DNA of 64,000 nt from an uncultured Lachnospiraceae bacterium (GCA_902786365.1 CADACD010000014.1:1-64000); one strand, 5' to 3'. Shown: positions 43,948-53,935, counted from the stretch's first letter. Notes: a model not told the origin generated them from the letters alone. Program-made: numbers and translations.

Positions 43948-45228
43948 TTATAAAACTGTAAGTCTATATGTATTCTTTCCTACTCTCTTCGCCTCATAGA
44001 GGTTATGGTCAGCAGTTTCATGAATTCTGCTTCTATCACTGTCTGTATTATACAAAACAGCACCGGCACTGAATCTGATACATGACAGATTATTTTGTTC
44101 TGAATGCTCAAACTGCATTGACGAAAGTATATGCTCAATTTTACTTTTTGCCGTTTCTTCATTTTCGATATTTTTCATAAAGACAACAAATTCATCCCCA
44201 CCAATTCTACCGATGATGTCATTATTTCCAATTGCATTATTCAGCCTCTTTGCAATCTCTCTTAGCAGTTCGTCGCCTGTGATATGTCCAAAAGTATCAT
44301 TTACATTTTTAAAATCGTCAATATCCACAATACAGAATACTCCACTGCCGTTTTTATTTTTTTCAAAATATTCGTCAATTAAAACCTTTGTATATTCTCT
44401 GTTATACAAACCCGTCAGGTAATCTGTTCTTGATTTAGTAATATAATCTAAATCTTTCAATTTTTCATCATCAATATTCTTAAACATAACAAATATTTTG
44501 TGAAGATTACTTCTACTTTTGTTTGGAATAAAAACAACAACCATCCTCACCCATATATAGCCTTTTACACTGTTCCTGATTCTAATATCACAATTAATTA
44601 CATATTTCTTGTTATGTATCCGTTTACCTATATCATTATTTCGGAAAATATCAAGATATTCTGTATCATCAGGATGAAGGCTCTCTGTACACATATGCCA
44701 GAACCACTGATCTGCACTCACAAAATAAGTGTCCACTTCAAATAATTCCTTATATTTTTCCGGATCATATTTGAAGATGTTGTTCATTGGATCACATTCA
44801 AAAATAACATCATATGTGAAATCAAGAACCGTTTTATATATCAAATCCGACACCTCGTCAGGTATTTTGTCAAAAGTAAACTTATCCGTTCCCGATACAT
44901 GAATTGCACATATCTTAAATGCTCCATCTACATTTTTACATAATGTTGTTGCATCAATTCTATATTCACTTCTGATTTCACTTATTTCAGACGTATTTTT
45001 AAGACCTATTCTTGTTGTTACACAGTATATGTCATCAGAAAATTGATCAACCTGACTATATTCACTTATAATTTTAAAATTTTCTATCCACTGCGCAGCT
45101 TCAAGTCCAAATAGAGAAACATCATATGATATAAGATTTTTCATAATATATTCATCATTTTTATTGACAAAATATTCTTTGTATACCCCTGTGACAAATT
45201 TTGCCACCAACTCTTTCATCTCATCCAT
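43948..45228 (-). CDS. Diguanylate cyclase with NTF2-like and PAS-like sensor part
   Basis: The 426-residue protein has an N-terminal segment of ~115 residues with the look of an NTF2/SnoaL-like fold (KFVTGVYKEYFVNKNDEYI). A PAS-like domain follows (~130-245, with FEVDTYFVSADQWFWHM and GYIWVRMVVVFIPNKS). The GGDEF domain (~265-426) holds FCIVDIDDFKNVNDTFGH and the intact active site RIGGDEFVVF. The RxxD inhibitory site is not evident. It has no membrane helix, so it probably makes cyclic di-GMP in the cytosol in response to a soluble signal. The start has AAGGAAGG. Ends 99 bases before the ylxM promoter region. Confidence 0.93.
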   Translation of the reverse strand: MDEMKELVAKFVTGVYKEYFVNKNDEYIMKNLISYDVSLFGLEAAQWIENFKIISEYSQVDQFSDDIYCVTTRIGLKNTSEISEIRSEYRIDATTLCKNVDGAFKICAIHVSGTDKFTFDKIPDEVSDLIYKTVLDFTYDVIFECDPMNNIFKYDPEKYKELFEVDTYFVSADQWFWHMCTESLHPDDTEYLDIFRNNDIGKRIHNKKYVINCDIRIRNSVKGYIWVRMVVVFIPNKSRSNLHKIFVMFKNIDDEKLKDLDYITKSRTDYLTGLYNREYTKVLIDEYFEKNKNGSGVFCIVDIDDFKNVNDTFGHITGDELLREIAKRLNNAIGNNDIIGRIGGDEFVVFMKNIENEETAKSKIEHILSSMQFEHSEQNNLSCIRFSAGAVLYNTDSDRSRIHETADHNLYEAKRVGKNTYRLTVL

Positions 45229-45261
45229 AGTAACCTTCCTTTCCCACTGGGCACTTAAAAA

Positions 45262-46473
45262 TTACAAAACAGGTCTGACAATTTTAGGTCTGAATCCACC
45301 TTTTTCCAAAGCCTCCATTATCTGATGCTTATGCTCATTTCCAAATGCTTCCAGCGTAATTCTAAGTTCAACAGCCGCATTTCTGTTGATGCTCACAAAC
45401 TGATTGTGCTCAAGTTTTACAACATTTCCCTGTTCACCTGCAATGACATTAGCAACTCTTACAAGTTCACCCGGCTTATCAGGAAGCAGTACTGATACTG
45501 TAAAGATTCTTCCTCTTTCAATCAATCCATGCTGTAATGTCGATGACATTGTAATGATGTCCATATTTCCACCACTCAGTATTGATACAACTTTCTTCCC
45601 TGTAAAATCGAGATGCTTTAGCGCAGCTACAGTAAGAAGACCTGAGTTTTCAACTACCATCTTATGATTTTCTACCATATCAAGAAATGCAACAATCAAT
45701 TCCTCATCAGGTATCTCAATAATATCATCTATATTTTTCTGTATATAAGGAAATATCTTTGTTCCCGGGGTTTTCACTGCCGTACCATCAGCAATAGTGC
45801 TTGCACTGTCAAGAGTGACAACTTTTCCTGCCTTTAAAGATGCCTTCATACAGCTTGCACCTTTCGGTTCAACACCTATGACTTTAATATTAGGATTTAA
45901 AAGTTTTGCAAGTGTACTCACACCTGTTGCGAGTCCGCCGCCACCAATAGGAACAAGAATATAATCTACCGTAGGAAGCTCTTTAAAAATCTCCATAGCA
46001 ATGGTTCCCTGTCCCGTTGCAACATCTAAATCGTCAAACGGATGAATAAATGTCAATCCCTGCTCATCAGCAAGTTCATATGCTTTTGCACATGCTTCAT
46101 CGTATACATCTCCAAACAGCACCACATTAGCACCATAGCTTTTTGTTCTGTTTACCTTCATAAGAGGTGTTGTTGTCGGCATAACAATTGTTGCCGGCAC
46201 ACCGTATAATTTTGCAGCATAGGCAACTCCCTGTGCATGATTTCCTGCGGAAGCCGTGATAAGTCCCTTTTCCCTGTCTTCCTGTGAAAGTGTACTAATC
46301 TTATAATAAGCTCCTCTTACCTTATATGCACCTGTAAACTGCATATTCTCCGGTTTTAAATATACTTTATTTCCTGTCTGTTCGCTGAGAAAGTCACTGT
46401 ATACAAGTTTTGTCTTTATTATTACTTTTTTTACAGTTTCTGTTGCTTCTTCAAATTTTTCAAGTGTCATCAT
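45262..46473 (-). CDS. ilvA: Threonine ammonia-lyase (threonine dehydratase)
   Basis: The 403-residue PLP enzyme deaminates threonine to 2-oxobutyrate. It has the PLP-lysine segment FTGAYKVRGAYYKIS, SAGNHAQGVAYAAKLY, the phosphate-binding VPIGGGGLATGVS, and a single C-terminal ACT-like domain (VSVLLPDKPGELVRVANVI, ~325-403). One ACT domain and ~400 residues is the length of the catabolic/alternative form rather than the two-domain biosynthetic IlvA. It could supply isoleucine synthesis or serve in amino-acid fermentation. It stands between ftsY and a GGDEF gene without other ilv genes. Confidence 0.93.
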   Translation of the reverse strand: MMTLEKFEEATETVKKVIIKTKLVYSDFLSEQTGNKVYLKPENMQFTGAYKVRGAYYKISTLSQEDREKGLITASAGNHAQGVAYAAKLYGVPATIVMPTTTPLMKVNRTKSYGANVVLFGDVYDEACAKAYELADEQGLTFIHPFDDLDVATGQGTIAMEIFKELPTVDYILVPIGGGGLATGVSTLAKLLNPNIKVIGVEPKGASCMKASLKAGKVVTLDSASTIADGTAVKTPGTKIFPYIQKNIDDIIEIPDEELIVAFLDMVENHKMVVENSGLLTVAALKHLDFTGKKVVSILSGGNMDIITMSSTLQHGLIERGRIFTVSVLLPDKPGELVRVANVIAGEQGNVVKLEHNQFVSINRNAAVELRITLEAFGNEHKHQIMEALEKGGFRPKIVRPVL

Positions 46474-46534
46474 TTCTTATCTTCTTTCTATACTAAATTT
46501 ATCTTCTTTTTGCCCCTAGTATCATATCATTCAA

Positions 46535-47509
46535 TTACTCTTCATCATCTTTGTCATCTTTTTTTACATCAAACAGCGCATCAACAAAGCTGTCTGCGTC
46601 AAATTTTTGTAAGTCTTCAATCTTTTCACCAATTCCGATATATTTAACCGGAATCCCTAACTCAGACTGAATTGCCACTGCGATACCACCTTTGGCTGTA
46701 CCATCCATCTTTGTAAGGATGACGCCAGTGATATCTGCACATTCCATAAACTGCTTCGCCTGTGACAGAGCATTCTGACCTGTTGTACCATCAAGAACGA
46801 TAAATGTCTCTCTGTATGCATCACTATATTCCTTGTCAATAATTCTGTTTATCTTCTTAAGCTCTTCCATCAGATTCTTCTTATTGTGAAGTCTTCCGGC
46901 AGTATCGCAAATCAAAATATCTGCTTTTCTTGACTTAGCAGCCTGAATCGCATCAAATACGACAGCACCCGGATCTGCTCCTTCCTGCTGTGCGATAATA
47001 TCTGTTCCGGCTCTGTTTGCCCACTCAGTAAGCTGTTCAATAGCAGCAGCCCTGAATGTATCAGCGGCAGCCATAATGACTTTATTTCCCTTACTCTTCA
47101 ATTGAGCAGCCAATTTGCCAACTGATGTCGTCTTACCTACGCCATTGACACCTATCACCAGTATGATAGACTTTCTGTCCTCAAAATCATAGGCATTCTC
47201 ACCGATATCCATCTGTTCCTTGATACTGTCTATCAATAACTGCTTACATTCTTTCGGATCTTTGATTTTATTTTCCTTCACCTTTTCTTTGAGATTTTCT
47301 ATAATATTCTCAGTAGTAGATACACCTATATCACCCATAATGAGTATCTCTTCTATCTCTTCATAAAAATCATCATCAATCTTTGAAAATCCACTGAATA
47401 TCGAGTCTATTCCTGAAACAATGTTTTCTCTTGTCTTTGTAAGTCCTGAAACAAGTCTTCTGAAAAACCCTTTTTTTTCTTTCTTTTCTTCTTTCTTCTC
47501 TTCGCTCAT
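46535..47509 (-). CDS. ftsY: Signal recognition particle receptor FtsY
   Basis: The 324-residue GTPase has a short Lys/Glu-rich N-terminus (SEEKKEEKKEKKGFFRRLVSG) in place of the long acidic A domain. The NG domain follows: GVNGVGKTTSVGKLAAQ, AADTFRAAAIEQL, DTAGRLHNKKNLMEEL, TKMDGTAKGGIA and GIGEKIEDLQ. The ATG at 47509 has AGAGG just before it; the frame also opens at a TTG 12 bases upstream. It docks SRP-ribosome complexes at the membrane. It follows smc, its usual partner. Confidence 0.97.
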   Translation of the reverse strand: MSEEKKEEKKEKKGFFRRLVSGLTKTRENIVSGIDSIFSGFSKIDDDFYEEIEEILIMGDIGVSTTENIIENLKEKVKENKIKDPKECKQLLIDSIKEQMDIGENAYDFEDRKSIILVIGVNGVGKTTSVGKLAAQLKSKGNKVIMAAADTFRAAAIEQLTEWANRAGTDIIAQQEGADPGAVVFDAIQAAKSRKADILICDTAGRLHNKKNLMEELKKINRIIDKEYSDAYRETFIVLDGTTGQNALSQAKQFMECADITGVILTKMDGTAKGGIAVAIQSELGIPVKYIGIGEKIEDLQKFDADSFVDALFDVKKDDKDDEE

Positions 47510-47703
47510 ATAGCCTCTCAATCTAAAAATATTCTTCTCATGATAAGAAATATTTTCATTCTTATTTTTATTTCTAATATTTTTATTCTATCATAATTTT
47601 TTAATAAATTGTACATTAAAATGTAAATCTTTTATAAAATCTTCATATATATTTTTTATAACTATCATTTTTATTACTGCATAGTTCCGGATAAAAGCTT
47701 TTT

Positions 47704-50700
47704 TTACTGTGTCAGTTCAGAATCAAGCAAATCGACTGATACAAGTGTTGAAACTCCTTTTTCCTGCATCGTTATACCGTACAGTCTGTCAGATGCCTCC
47801 ATTGTACCTTTTCTATGTGTAATGACAATGAACTGTGTATGCTTTGTCAGTTTGTGAAGATAGTTGGCATATCTTGATACGTTCGAATCATCAAGCGCAG
47901 CTTCAATCTCATCAAGCAGACAAAATGGTGATGGTTTTAAATTCTGTATTGCAAACAGGAGTGAAATCGCGGTCAATGCTTTTTCACCACCGGATAACTG
48001 CATCATATTCTGCAATTTCTTTCCCGGTGGCTGAGATATGATAGAAATACTAGCCTCTAATATATCTTCCTCTTCATTCAGTTCTATTGTTCCTTTTCCC
48101 CCACCAAACAATTCTTTGAATACCTTGTCAAATTCTGCCTTGATCTGTGCGAATTTTTCCGTAAACTGATTCCTCATTCCAACATCAAGTTCTTCTATAA
48201 TATTTAAAAGTGACTGTTCTGCCATTACAAGATCATCATGTTGTCCTTTTAAGAATGTATATCTTTCATTGACATCCTTAAACTCCTCAATCGCATTGAC
48301 ATTGACATCTCCAAGCGCCCTGATTTTTGCTTTGAGAGAAGCAATATTTTTTCTCAGTTCAGAAAGATTATTATATTGTTCGTTTTTAAGTTCCACCGCC
48401 ATACTATATGTAATCTCATATTCTTCCCACATATAGTTAATCTGCATATCCTTTTGTTCTTCCAGTTTCTCTTTCTGCGAATTTAATCTAAAAATCTCTC
48501 TGTCAAGCGTACTGATTTTTTCTGATAGTTGCTCTCTTTTACCAAAGAAATCTTTATGATTCTTCTGCATATCTTCTTTCTGTGTGTTTAGTTCATTTAT
48601 CTTTCCACTGATTATACCATAAGTTTCTGTTGCTTCTTCAATAGCAGCATTGATACTTTCAATTTCTTTCGTCTTATCCTCTATCTCTTTTTGGGCATTT
48701 CCTGAATTGCTGTTTACAAACTTTATTTCCTCGTTTTGCTGTGCAATTTCACTATCAATTCTTTTGATATTTTCACTGATAAATGAAACTTTCTGATTCA
48801 TTTCCATAAATCCAAGTTTCATTCCATCAACCTTTTCGCTCTGTGCCTTTTCAACCTCTTTTTCTTTTTCAAGTTCTTTATTTAATTGCTGAATCTTTTC
48901 TTCTAAAGAGGCATTCAACTCTTCATATGTTTTTAATTCGTTGTTCAATTCATTGTTATTTTCCTTGATTTCTGTAATCTGTATTCCAATTTCCGAACTC
49001 TCTTTTTTGTAATCTTCGAAAGAAGATACCAACTCCTGCAACTTTGCTGATGCCTGATTGAGGTTCATCTTGACAGTATTTTGCAGTAAATATTGTTCTT
49101 GAAGAACCGACTTAATTTTTGCAAGCTCATCATTATAATTCATCATATCTGCTTTCAACTTTTTTGTCTCATTTTCTGCATGTTCAGCCTGCTCTTTATT
49201 TTTGGCAATATTTGCTTCTAATTCCTCAATTTCACGTCTTCGACCGAGAAGATTGCTGGAATTCCTGAAGGCACCACCTGATAGCGAACCTCCGGCATTT
49301 AAAAGTTCGCCCTCTAATGTGACCATTCGCAGTGTGTATCCGTATTTTCTTGCAATCATCAATGCGTTATCAATATGGTCAACGACAACAATTCTTCCAA
49401 GCAGGTATTTCGCAATTGCTTCATATTCTTTCTTAATTTCCACAAGGTCGCATGCCAGCCCTAGAACGCCTTTTTCACTCAGAACTCTTTCATTATTAAA
49501 ACCTGTTCTGTTTGCAATGCTGCTAAGCGGGAGAAATGTTGCCCTTCCAAATTTATTTTTCTTTAAATATTCAATGAGCTCTTTTGCTGTTGTCTCTGTG
49601 TCAGTGACAATATTCTGGATATTTCCACCAAGCGCCGTCTCTAATGCCACTTCATATTTCTTGTCAACCTTTATAATATCCGCAACAACTCCGATAATGC
49701 CATTCTTTTTTTCTTTCAGCTCCATCAGCTTTCTTATACTGTTTCCATACCCTTCATATCGCTCTGTAATATTTTTAAGTGATTCCAGTTTTGAATGATT
49801 TCTCTGATACTCTATCATCAGTTCTTTTGATTGCTTTTCAAACTCATGAAGTTTTTTTGCCGCCTCTGACAAATCTTTATTAATACTCTCACTTTGCTCA
49901 TTCAATTCTGTTATTTGCAAATTGACCTTTTCAAATTCTTCCTTCAATTCTTTTATCACTCTGTCCTGCGACTCTTTATCACTTGAAAATTTAATCAGTT
50001 TCTGATTAATCTCCGCTTTTCTTATATTAACCTGCTCAAGCATGGTGTCATATCTTTGAATTTTCGACTTAATCGCTGATTTCTGATTTAATAATTCTAT
50101 AATCTCACTCTTCGCCTCATCAATCTCCTCTGTAATAAAAGCTATATTTTCACTTATTTTTTCAAGAGTATCATACTCGTTCTTTCTAAGCTCATCTGCA
50201 TTTTTTAGCGTAGTTTCAAGTTCTTTTTTATCGCCAAGATACTTATTTTTTTCATCGCTAAGTTCCGAAATTCTTTTATTAATTGCCTCAACTCTTTCTT
50301 TGACATAAGCCTCATTTTGTTTTGCCGAATTAATCTGTTCGTTCAAAAGATTAATTTCACCCAGATACTTTTCTTTGACAAGCTCAATCTTGTTTAACTC
50401 ATTTTTCTGTGTTTCAATATCTGTTGTAACAGTTTCAATCTTAATTTCAATCTGTTCATATTCTTTTTTAATCTGTTCGAATTGGCTGTTTGTCTCTTTT
50501 AAATCATTATCTGCAATCGTATATTTTTCTTCCGTTTCGATTGATTTTTTCTTGATATTGTCCACTTCAAGCAAAAATACATTGATATCATTTGTCTTTA
50601 GCTCTTCTTTTAATTTCAGATATTCTTTTGCCTTTTCAGACTGAATCTCAAGCGGCTTTACCTGTTTTTCAAGTTCCGACAATATATCATTTACCCTGAC

Positions 50701-51264
50701 TAAATTCGCCTGTTCATCAGCAAGCTTTTTCTGTGTCTCTGCCTTTCTTCTTTTATATTTGACAATTCCTGCCGCCTCATCAAACAATTCACGCCTTTCA
50801 TCAGGCTTTCCGGACAAAATTTTATCAATTTGTCCCTGACCGATAATAGAATATCCTTCTTTACCGATACCTGTATCATAAAATAATTCATTGATATCTT
50901 TCAATCGGCAGACCGAACCATTAATCATATATTCGCTTTCGCCCGAACGAAACAATCGCCTTGAAACTGTGACCTCATCAAAATCAACGGAAAGTGAATG
51001 ATCAGAATTATCAAGCGTAATCGCAACATAGGCAAATCCAAGAGGTTTTCTATTCTCTGTTCCTGCAAAGATAACATCTTCCATCTTAGAACCTCTAAGC
51101 TGTTTGATTTTCTGTTCACCCAAAACCCATCTCACCGCATCTGCAACATTACTCTTTCCACTTCCGTTAGGTCCTACAATACCTGTTATTCCATTATGAA
51201 ACTCAAAATTTATTTTATTGGCAAAGGATTTAAAGCCCTGCACCTCTATACTTTTTAAATACAT
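47704..51264 (-). CDS. smc: Chromosome segregation protein SMC
   Basis: The 1186-residue ATPase has the N-terminal Walker A (GIVGPNGSGKSNVADAVRW), two long coiled coils (~170-500 and ~670-1010), the hinge (VADIIKVDKKYEVALETALGG to GELLNAGGSLSGG, ~515-660), and the C-terminal signature LSGGEKALTAISLLFA with Walker B SPFCLLDEIEAALDD. It is the condensin core that works with ScpA and ScpB. The length is normal. GGAGG precedes the ATG. The gene order rnc-smc-ftsY is the classical Firmicutes arrangement. Confidence 0.98.
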   Translation of the reverse strand: MYLKSIEVQGFKSFANKINFEFHNGITGIVGPNGSGKSNVADAVRWVLGEQKIKQLRGSKMEDVIFAGTENRKPLGFAYVAITLDNSDHSLSVDFDEVTVSRRLFRSGESEYMINGSVCRLKDINELFYDTGIGKEGYSIIGQGQIDKILSGKPDERRELFDEAAGIVKYKRRKAETQKKLADEQANLVRVNDILSELEKQVKPLEIQSEKAKEYLKLKEELKTNDINVFLLEVDNIKKKSIETEEKYTIADNDLKETNSQFEQIKKEYEQIEIKIETVTTDIETQKNELNKIELVKEKYLGEINLLNEQINSAKQNEAYVKERVEAINKRISELSDEKNKYLGDKKELETTLKNADELRKNEYDTLEKISENIAFITEEIDEAKSEIIELLNQKSAIKSKIQRYDTMLEQVNIRKAEINQKLIKFSSDKESQDRVIKELKEEFEKVNLQITELNEQSESINKDLSEAAKKLHEFEKQSKELMIEYQRNHSKLESLKNITERYEGYGNSIRKLMELKEKKNGIIGVVADIIKVDKKYEVALETALGGNIQNIVTDTETTAKELIEYLKKNKFGRATFLPLSSIANRTGFNNERVLSEKGVLGLACDLVEIKKEYEAIAKYLLGRIVVVDHIDNALMIARKYGYTLRMVTLEGELLNAGGSLSGGAFRNSSNLLGRRREIEELEANIAKNKEQAEHAENETKKLKADMMNYNDELAKIKSVLQEQYLLQNTVKMNLNQASAKLQELVSSFEDYKKESSEIGIQITEIKENNNELNNELKTYEELNASLEEKIQQLNKELEKEKEVEKAQSEKVDGMKLGFMEMNQKVSFISENIKRIDSEIAQQNEEIKFVNSNSGNAQKEIEDKTKEIESINAAIEEATETYGIISGKINELNTQKEDMQKNHKDFFGKREQLSEKISTLDREIFRLNSQKEKLEEQKDMQINYMWEEYEITYSMAVELKNEQYNNLSELRKNIASLKAKIRALGDVNVNAIEEFKDVNERYTFLKGQHDDLVMAEQSLLNIIEELDVGMRNQFTEKFAQIKAEFDKVFKELFGGGKGTIELNEEEDILEASISIISQPPGKKLQNMMQLSGGEKALTAISLLFAIQNLKPSPFCLLDEIEAALDDSNVSRYANYLHKLTKHTQFIVITHRKGTMEASDRLYGITMQEKGVSTLVSVDLLDSELTQ

Positions 51265-51352
51265 ACTGTCCTCCGTCTTTTGGCAATATAAACACTTCGC
51301 AAATTATACAAATTGACTCCTAACAATTTATATAACTATGTACACTCTTGCT

Positions 51353-52063
51353 TTAATATACTTTCAATGATTTGATTGCCTCATACGCAGCCTGCTGCTG
51401 TGCAGCCTTTTTCGTTTTTCCCATACCACTTCCCACTAGCTTTTTGTCAATATAACATTCTGCCTCATATCTCTTATCATGGTCAGGTCCTGTTTCATTC
51501 ACAATTTGATAATTCAAATTGCCGAGTTTATGCTTTTGTACAATCTCCTGAAGAATGGTCTTGCTATCATGAAACATATGCTTTTCATCTACATCTTTTA
51601 ATATGTATTTTAATGCAAATTGCTTCGCCGGTTCCATTCCGCCATCAAGATAAATAGAACCGAGAAGTGCCTCAACTGCATCCGATGTAATGGAATCACG
51701 CTTTCTGCCACCCGTATTTTCCTCTCCTTTTCCAAGCAAAATATACTGTCCCAGATTTAGATTTCTCGCCACCTGTGCAAGCGGTGATTCACTCACAAGC
51801 CCTGCTCTCAATTTTGTAAGTTCCCCTTCTGTATTATTAGGGTATTCATGAAACAAAAACTCACTTGAAATCAACTCTAAAACTGCATCTCCCAAAAATT
51901 CCAGTCTTTCATTAGAATGAGACTGCTTTGTCTTATTGTCATTTGCATATGAACTATGTGTCATCGCAATATATAAAAGATGGATATTGTTATATCTGTA
52001 TCCTATAATTCTCTGAATTTCTTCAATTTTTTTATATCTTTCATATTCTGTATTACCTGCCAT
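51353..52063 (-). CDS. rnc: Ribonuclease III
   Basis: The 236-residue enzyme has the catalytic signature NERLEFLGDAVLELISSEFLF, the second acidic site SDAVEALLGSIYLDGG, and a C-terminal double-stranded-RNA-binding domain (TILQEIVQKHKLG to GKTKKAAQQQAAYEAIKSL). The ATG at 52063 has GGAG seven bases before it. The frame also opens at 52084. It cuts double-stranded RNA in rRNA maturation. It lies downstream of a terminator-like hairpin and a candidate 17-codon gene, so it is probably transcribed from its own promoter. Confidence 0.96.
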   Translation of the reverse strand: MAGNTEYERYKKIEEIQRIIGYRYNNIHLLYIAMTHSSYANDNKTKQSHSNERLEFLGDAVLELISSEFLFHEYPNNTEGELTKLRAGLVSESPLAQVARNLNLGQYILLGKGEENTGGRKRDSITSDAVEALLGSIYLDGGMEPAKQFALKYILKDVDEKHMFHDSKTILQEIVQKHKLGNLNYQIVNETGPDHDKRYEAECYIDKKLVGSGMGKTKKAAQQQAAYEAIKSLKVY

Positions 52064-52100
52064 CTTCATTCTCCATTTCATCATAATTTTTTAAACAGGA

Positions 52101-52154
52101 TTAAGGTGTCAAAAAACCCAGCTTATACTCACTGTCTACTGGATCTTTTGACAT
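52101..52154 (-). CDS. Candidate 17-codon gene or leader peptide before rnc
   Basis: The minus strand between the acpP hairpin and rnc has AAGGA five bases before an ATG and then 17 codons, MSKDPVDSEYKLGFLTP, ending with TAA at 52101. The stop is 37 bases before the rnc start. Its ribosome-binding site is better than that of many genes here and the composition is not the AT-rich noise of the surrounding gap. It may be a real micro-protein or a translated leader controlling rnc. No similar peptide is known to me. The remainder of the 330-base gap 52085-52415 holds only the hairpin at 52247-52299. Confidence 0.4.
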   Translation of the reverse strand: MSKDPVDSEYKLGFLTP

Positions 52155-52246
52155 AGTAATCCTTATTACTACTGATAAATACAATTCAATATCAAAAAGC
52201 CAGACTCTTATTTTTTTCCGAAAACAGTTTGATTACTAATCTCAAC

Positions 52247-52299
52247 CAAATTAATAAAAGAAAGGAAAATAGCTATATCTCCTTTCTTTTATTAATTTG
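52247..52299 (-). terminator. Long perfect hairpin after acpP
   Basis: A perfect 20-bp inverted repeat (CAAATTAATAAAAGAAAGGA and complement, arms 52247-52266 and 52280-52299) has a 13-base loop. It ends in T-rich sequence on the minus strand and lies about 120 bases past acpP. Confidence 0.65.
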
Positions 52300-52415
52300 A
52301 TTGTCACGATTCAAAGTACAATACTCTGATTTGGAAAAAATATTAGTATACAAACCTGTTTCATTTCCAAACATATCGCAAATCATAACTCTCTATCTTA
52401 TGCATATTTCACTGA

Positions 52416-52652
52416 TTAGTTATTTCCTAGAGCTTCTTTAATCTGCTCAACTGCATCAGCCACTGTCCTAATCTGTTCAGCAGCATCATCCGGTATTTCA
52501 ATCTCAAATTCATCTTCAATGGCTACAACTATCTGGTATACATCGAGAGAATCTGCTCCCAAATCATCAATAAATGTTGTGTCCATTGTAATCTCATCCG
52601 CATTAATACTCATAACATCTGCAATAATACTTTGAATCTTTTCAAATTCCAT
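52416..52652 (-). CDS. acpP: Acyl carrier protein
   Basis: The 78-residue acidic protein has the phosphopantetheine attachment site DDLGADSLDVYQIVVAIEDEF, with the Ser of DSL carrying the prosthetic group, and the usual ends (EFEKIQSIIADVM, EQIKEALGN). It carries acyl chains in fatty acid synthesis. It follows plsX by 17 bases, the standard arrangement. The start has AAAGGTGAT. Confidence 0.98.
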   Translation of the reverse strand: MEFEKIQSIIADVMSINADEITMDTTFIDDLGADSLDVYQIVVAIEDEFEIEIPDDAAEQIRTVADAVEQIKEALGNN

Positions 52653-52669
52653 AATTTCAAATCACCTTT

Positions 52670-53686
52670 CTAATCTTCTTTTAATAAAATTTTTTGTTTA
52701 ATTTTTTGATTTATTTTTTCATTTTTAAAGCTAATACATTGTATGATAGAATTCTTTACCTCTATTGCTTTTGAACTTCCATGTGTCTTGACAACAAGTC
52801 CATTTAGTCCAAGAAGTGGTGCTCCTCCATACTCATCAGTATTAAATGCTTTAAGTGTTTTTTTGAGTGCAGGTTTAATAAGTAAGGCTCCCATCTTTGC
52901 CCTGAAAGATGACATAAGTCCTTCTTTCACTTTAGAAAGCATTACATTTCCTACTCCTTCATAAAGCTTTAAGATAACATTTCCAACAAAAGCTTCGCAT
53001 ACAATAACATCTGCATATCCTGACGGAATATCTCTCGCTTCAATACTGCCAATAAAATTAATATCAGTACAGCTCTTTAAAAGTGGCATCGTCTCTTTTA
53101 CAAGTGCATTTCCCTTTTCCTCTTCAGCACCTATATTGACAAGTGCAACTTTCGGATTCTTAATGCCTACTACATTTTCCATATATATTGAACCCATCTT
53201 TGCAAATTGTACAAGATGACCTGCTCTTGCATCAACATTAGCACCACAGTCAATCAAAAGCGCCACACCATTCTTTGTCGGAATCAGCGGAGCAAGAGGC
53301 GGTCGTTCTATTCCTTTAATTCTGCCTACGATTAATTGTCCTCCGACAAGCACTGCACCAGAACTTCCTGCCGATACAAAAGCATCTGCCTGACCGGATT
53401 TCACAAGATTCAATGCTACAACTATAGATGAATTTTTCTTGCGTCGTATTGCATTAACAGGAGGCTCATCTGTAGCAATTACCTCAGTCGCATTAACAAT
53501 TTCTATTCTGTCTTTGTCGTACTGATATTTACTAAGTTCATCTGTAACAGCTTCTTCTATGCCAACGAGAATTACTTTAATGTCATTTCGCTCGTTAACC
53601 GCATCAACTGTTCCTTTTACAATTTCAGCCGGAGCGTTATCACCGCCCATAGCATCAACTGCAACAATAGTAATATTATTCTCCAA
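52670..53686 (-). CDS. plsX: Phosphate acyltransferase PlsX
   Basis: The 338-residue enzyme converts acyl-ACP to acyl-phosphate for phospholipid synthesis. It has VAVDAMGGDNAPAEIVKG, PVNAIRRKKNSSIVVALNLVK, FVSAGSSGAVLVGGQ, LLIDCGANVDARAGHL and DVIVCEAFVGNVILKLYEG. The start is a TTG preceded by AGG. It leads the plsX-acpP pair and is separated from rpmF upstream by two terminator-like hairpins. Confidence 0.96.
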   Translation of the reverse strand: MENNITIVAVDAMGGDNAPAEIVKGTVDAVNERNDIKVILVGIEEAVTDELSKYQYDKDRIEIVNATEVIATDEPPVNAIRRKKNSSIVVALNLVKSGQADAFVSAGSSGAVLVGGQLIVGRIKGIERPPLAPLIPTKNGVALLIDCGANVDARAGHLVQFAKMGSIYMENVVGIKNPKVALVNIGAEEEKGNALVKETMPLLKSCTDINFIGSIEARDIPSGYADVIVCEAFVGNVILKLYEGVGNVMLSKVKEGLMSSFRAKMGALLIKPALKKTLKAFNTDEYGGAPLLGLNGLVVKTHGSSKAIEVKNSIIQCISFKNEKINQKIKQKILLKED

Positions 53687-53857
53687 AACAATTTACCTAC
53701 CTTTTACAAATCTCTTACATAATATACTAAATACTACATTAAAAATCAACATGAAATTTTATTAATTGCAAAAAATTATTTTTCTTTGATTATATTTAAT
53801 ATTTTCATTATATTCAACACTGTAGTAATATATTTTTCCTAATAATAACGCAAATAA

Positions 53858-53880
53858 AAAAAGACCTATACGGTCTTTTT
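53858..53880 (-). terminator. Terminator after rpmF
   Basis: AAAAAGACC and GGTCTTTTT pair around a five-base loop, followed by more T on the minus strand. It separates yceD-rpmF from plsX-acpP. The gap 53687-53959 otherwise holds only the hairpin at 53895-53935. Confidence 0.8.
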
Positions 53881-53894
53881 AATGATTACAACAA

Positions 53895-53935
53895 CCAATT
53901 GTCAGAACTATTTTCACAGTTCTGACAGATATTGG
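53895..53935 (-). other. Hairpin directly after rpmF
   Basis: TGTCAGAACT and its complement (53900-53909, 53918-53927) pair perfectly, flanked by CCAAT/ATTGG. It stands between the rpmF stop and the T-rich terminator and may protect the mRNA 3' end. Confidence 0.45.
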
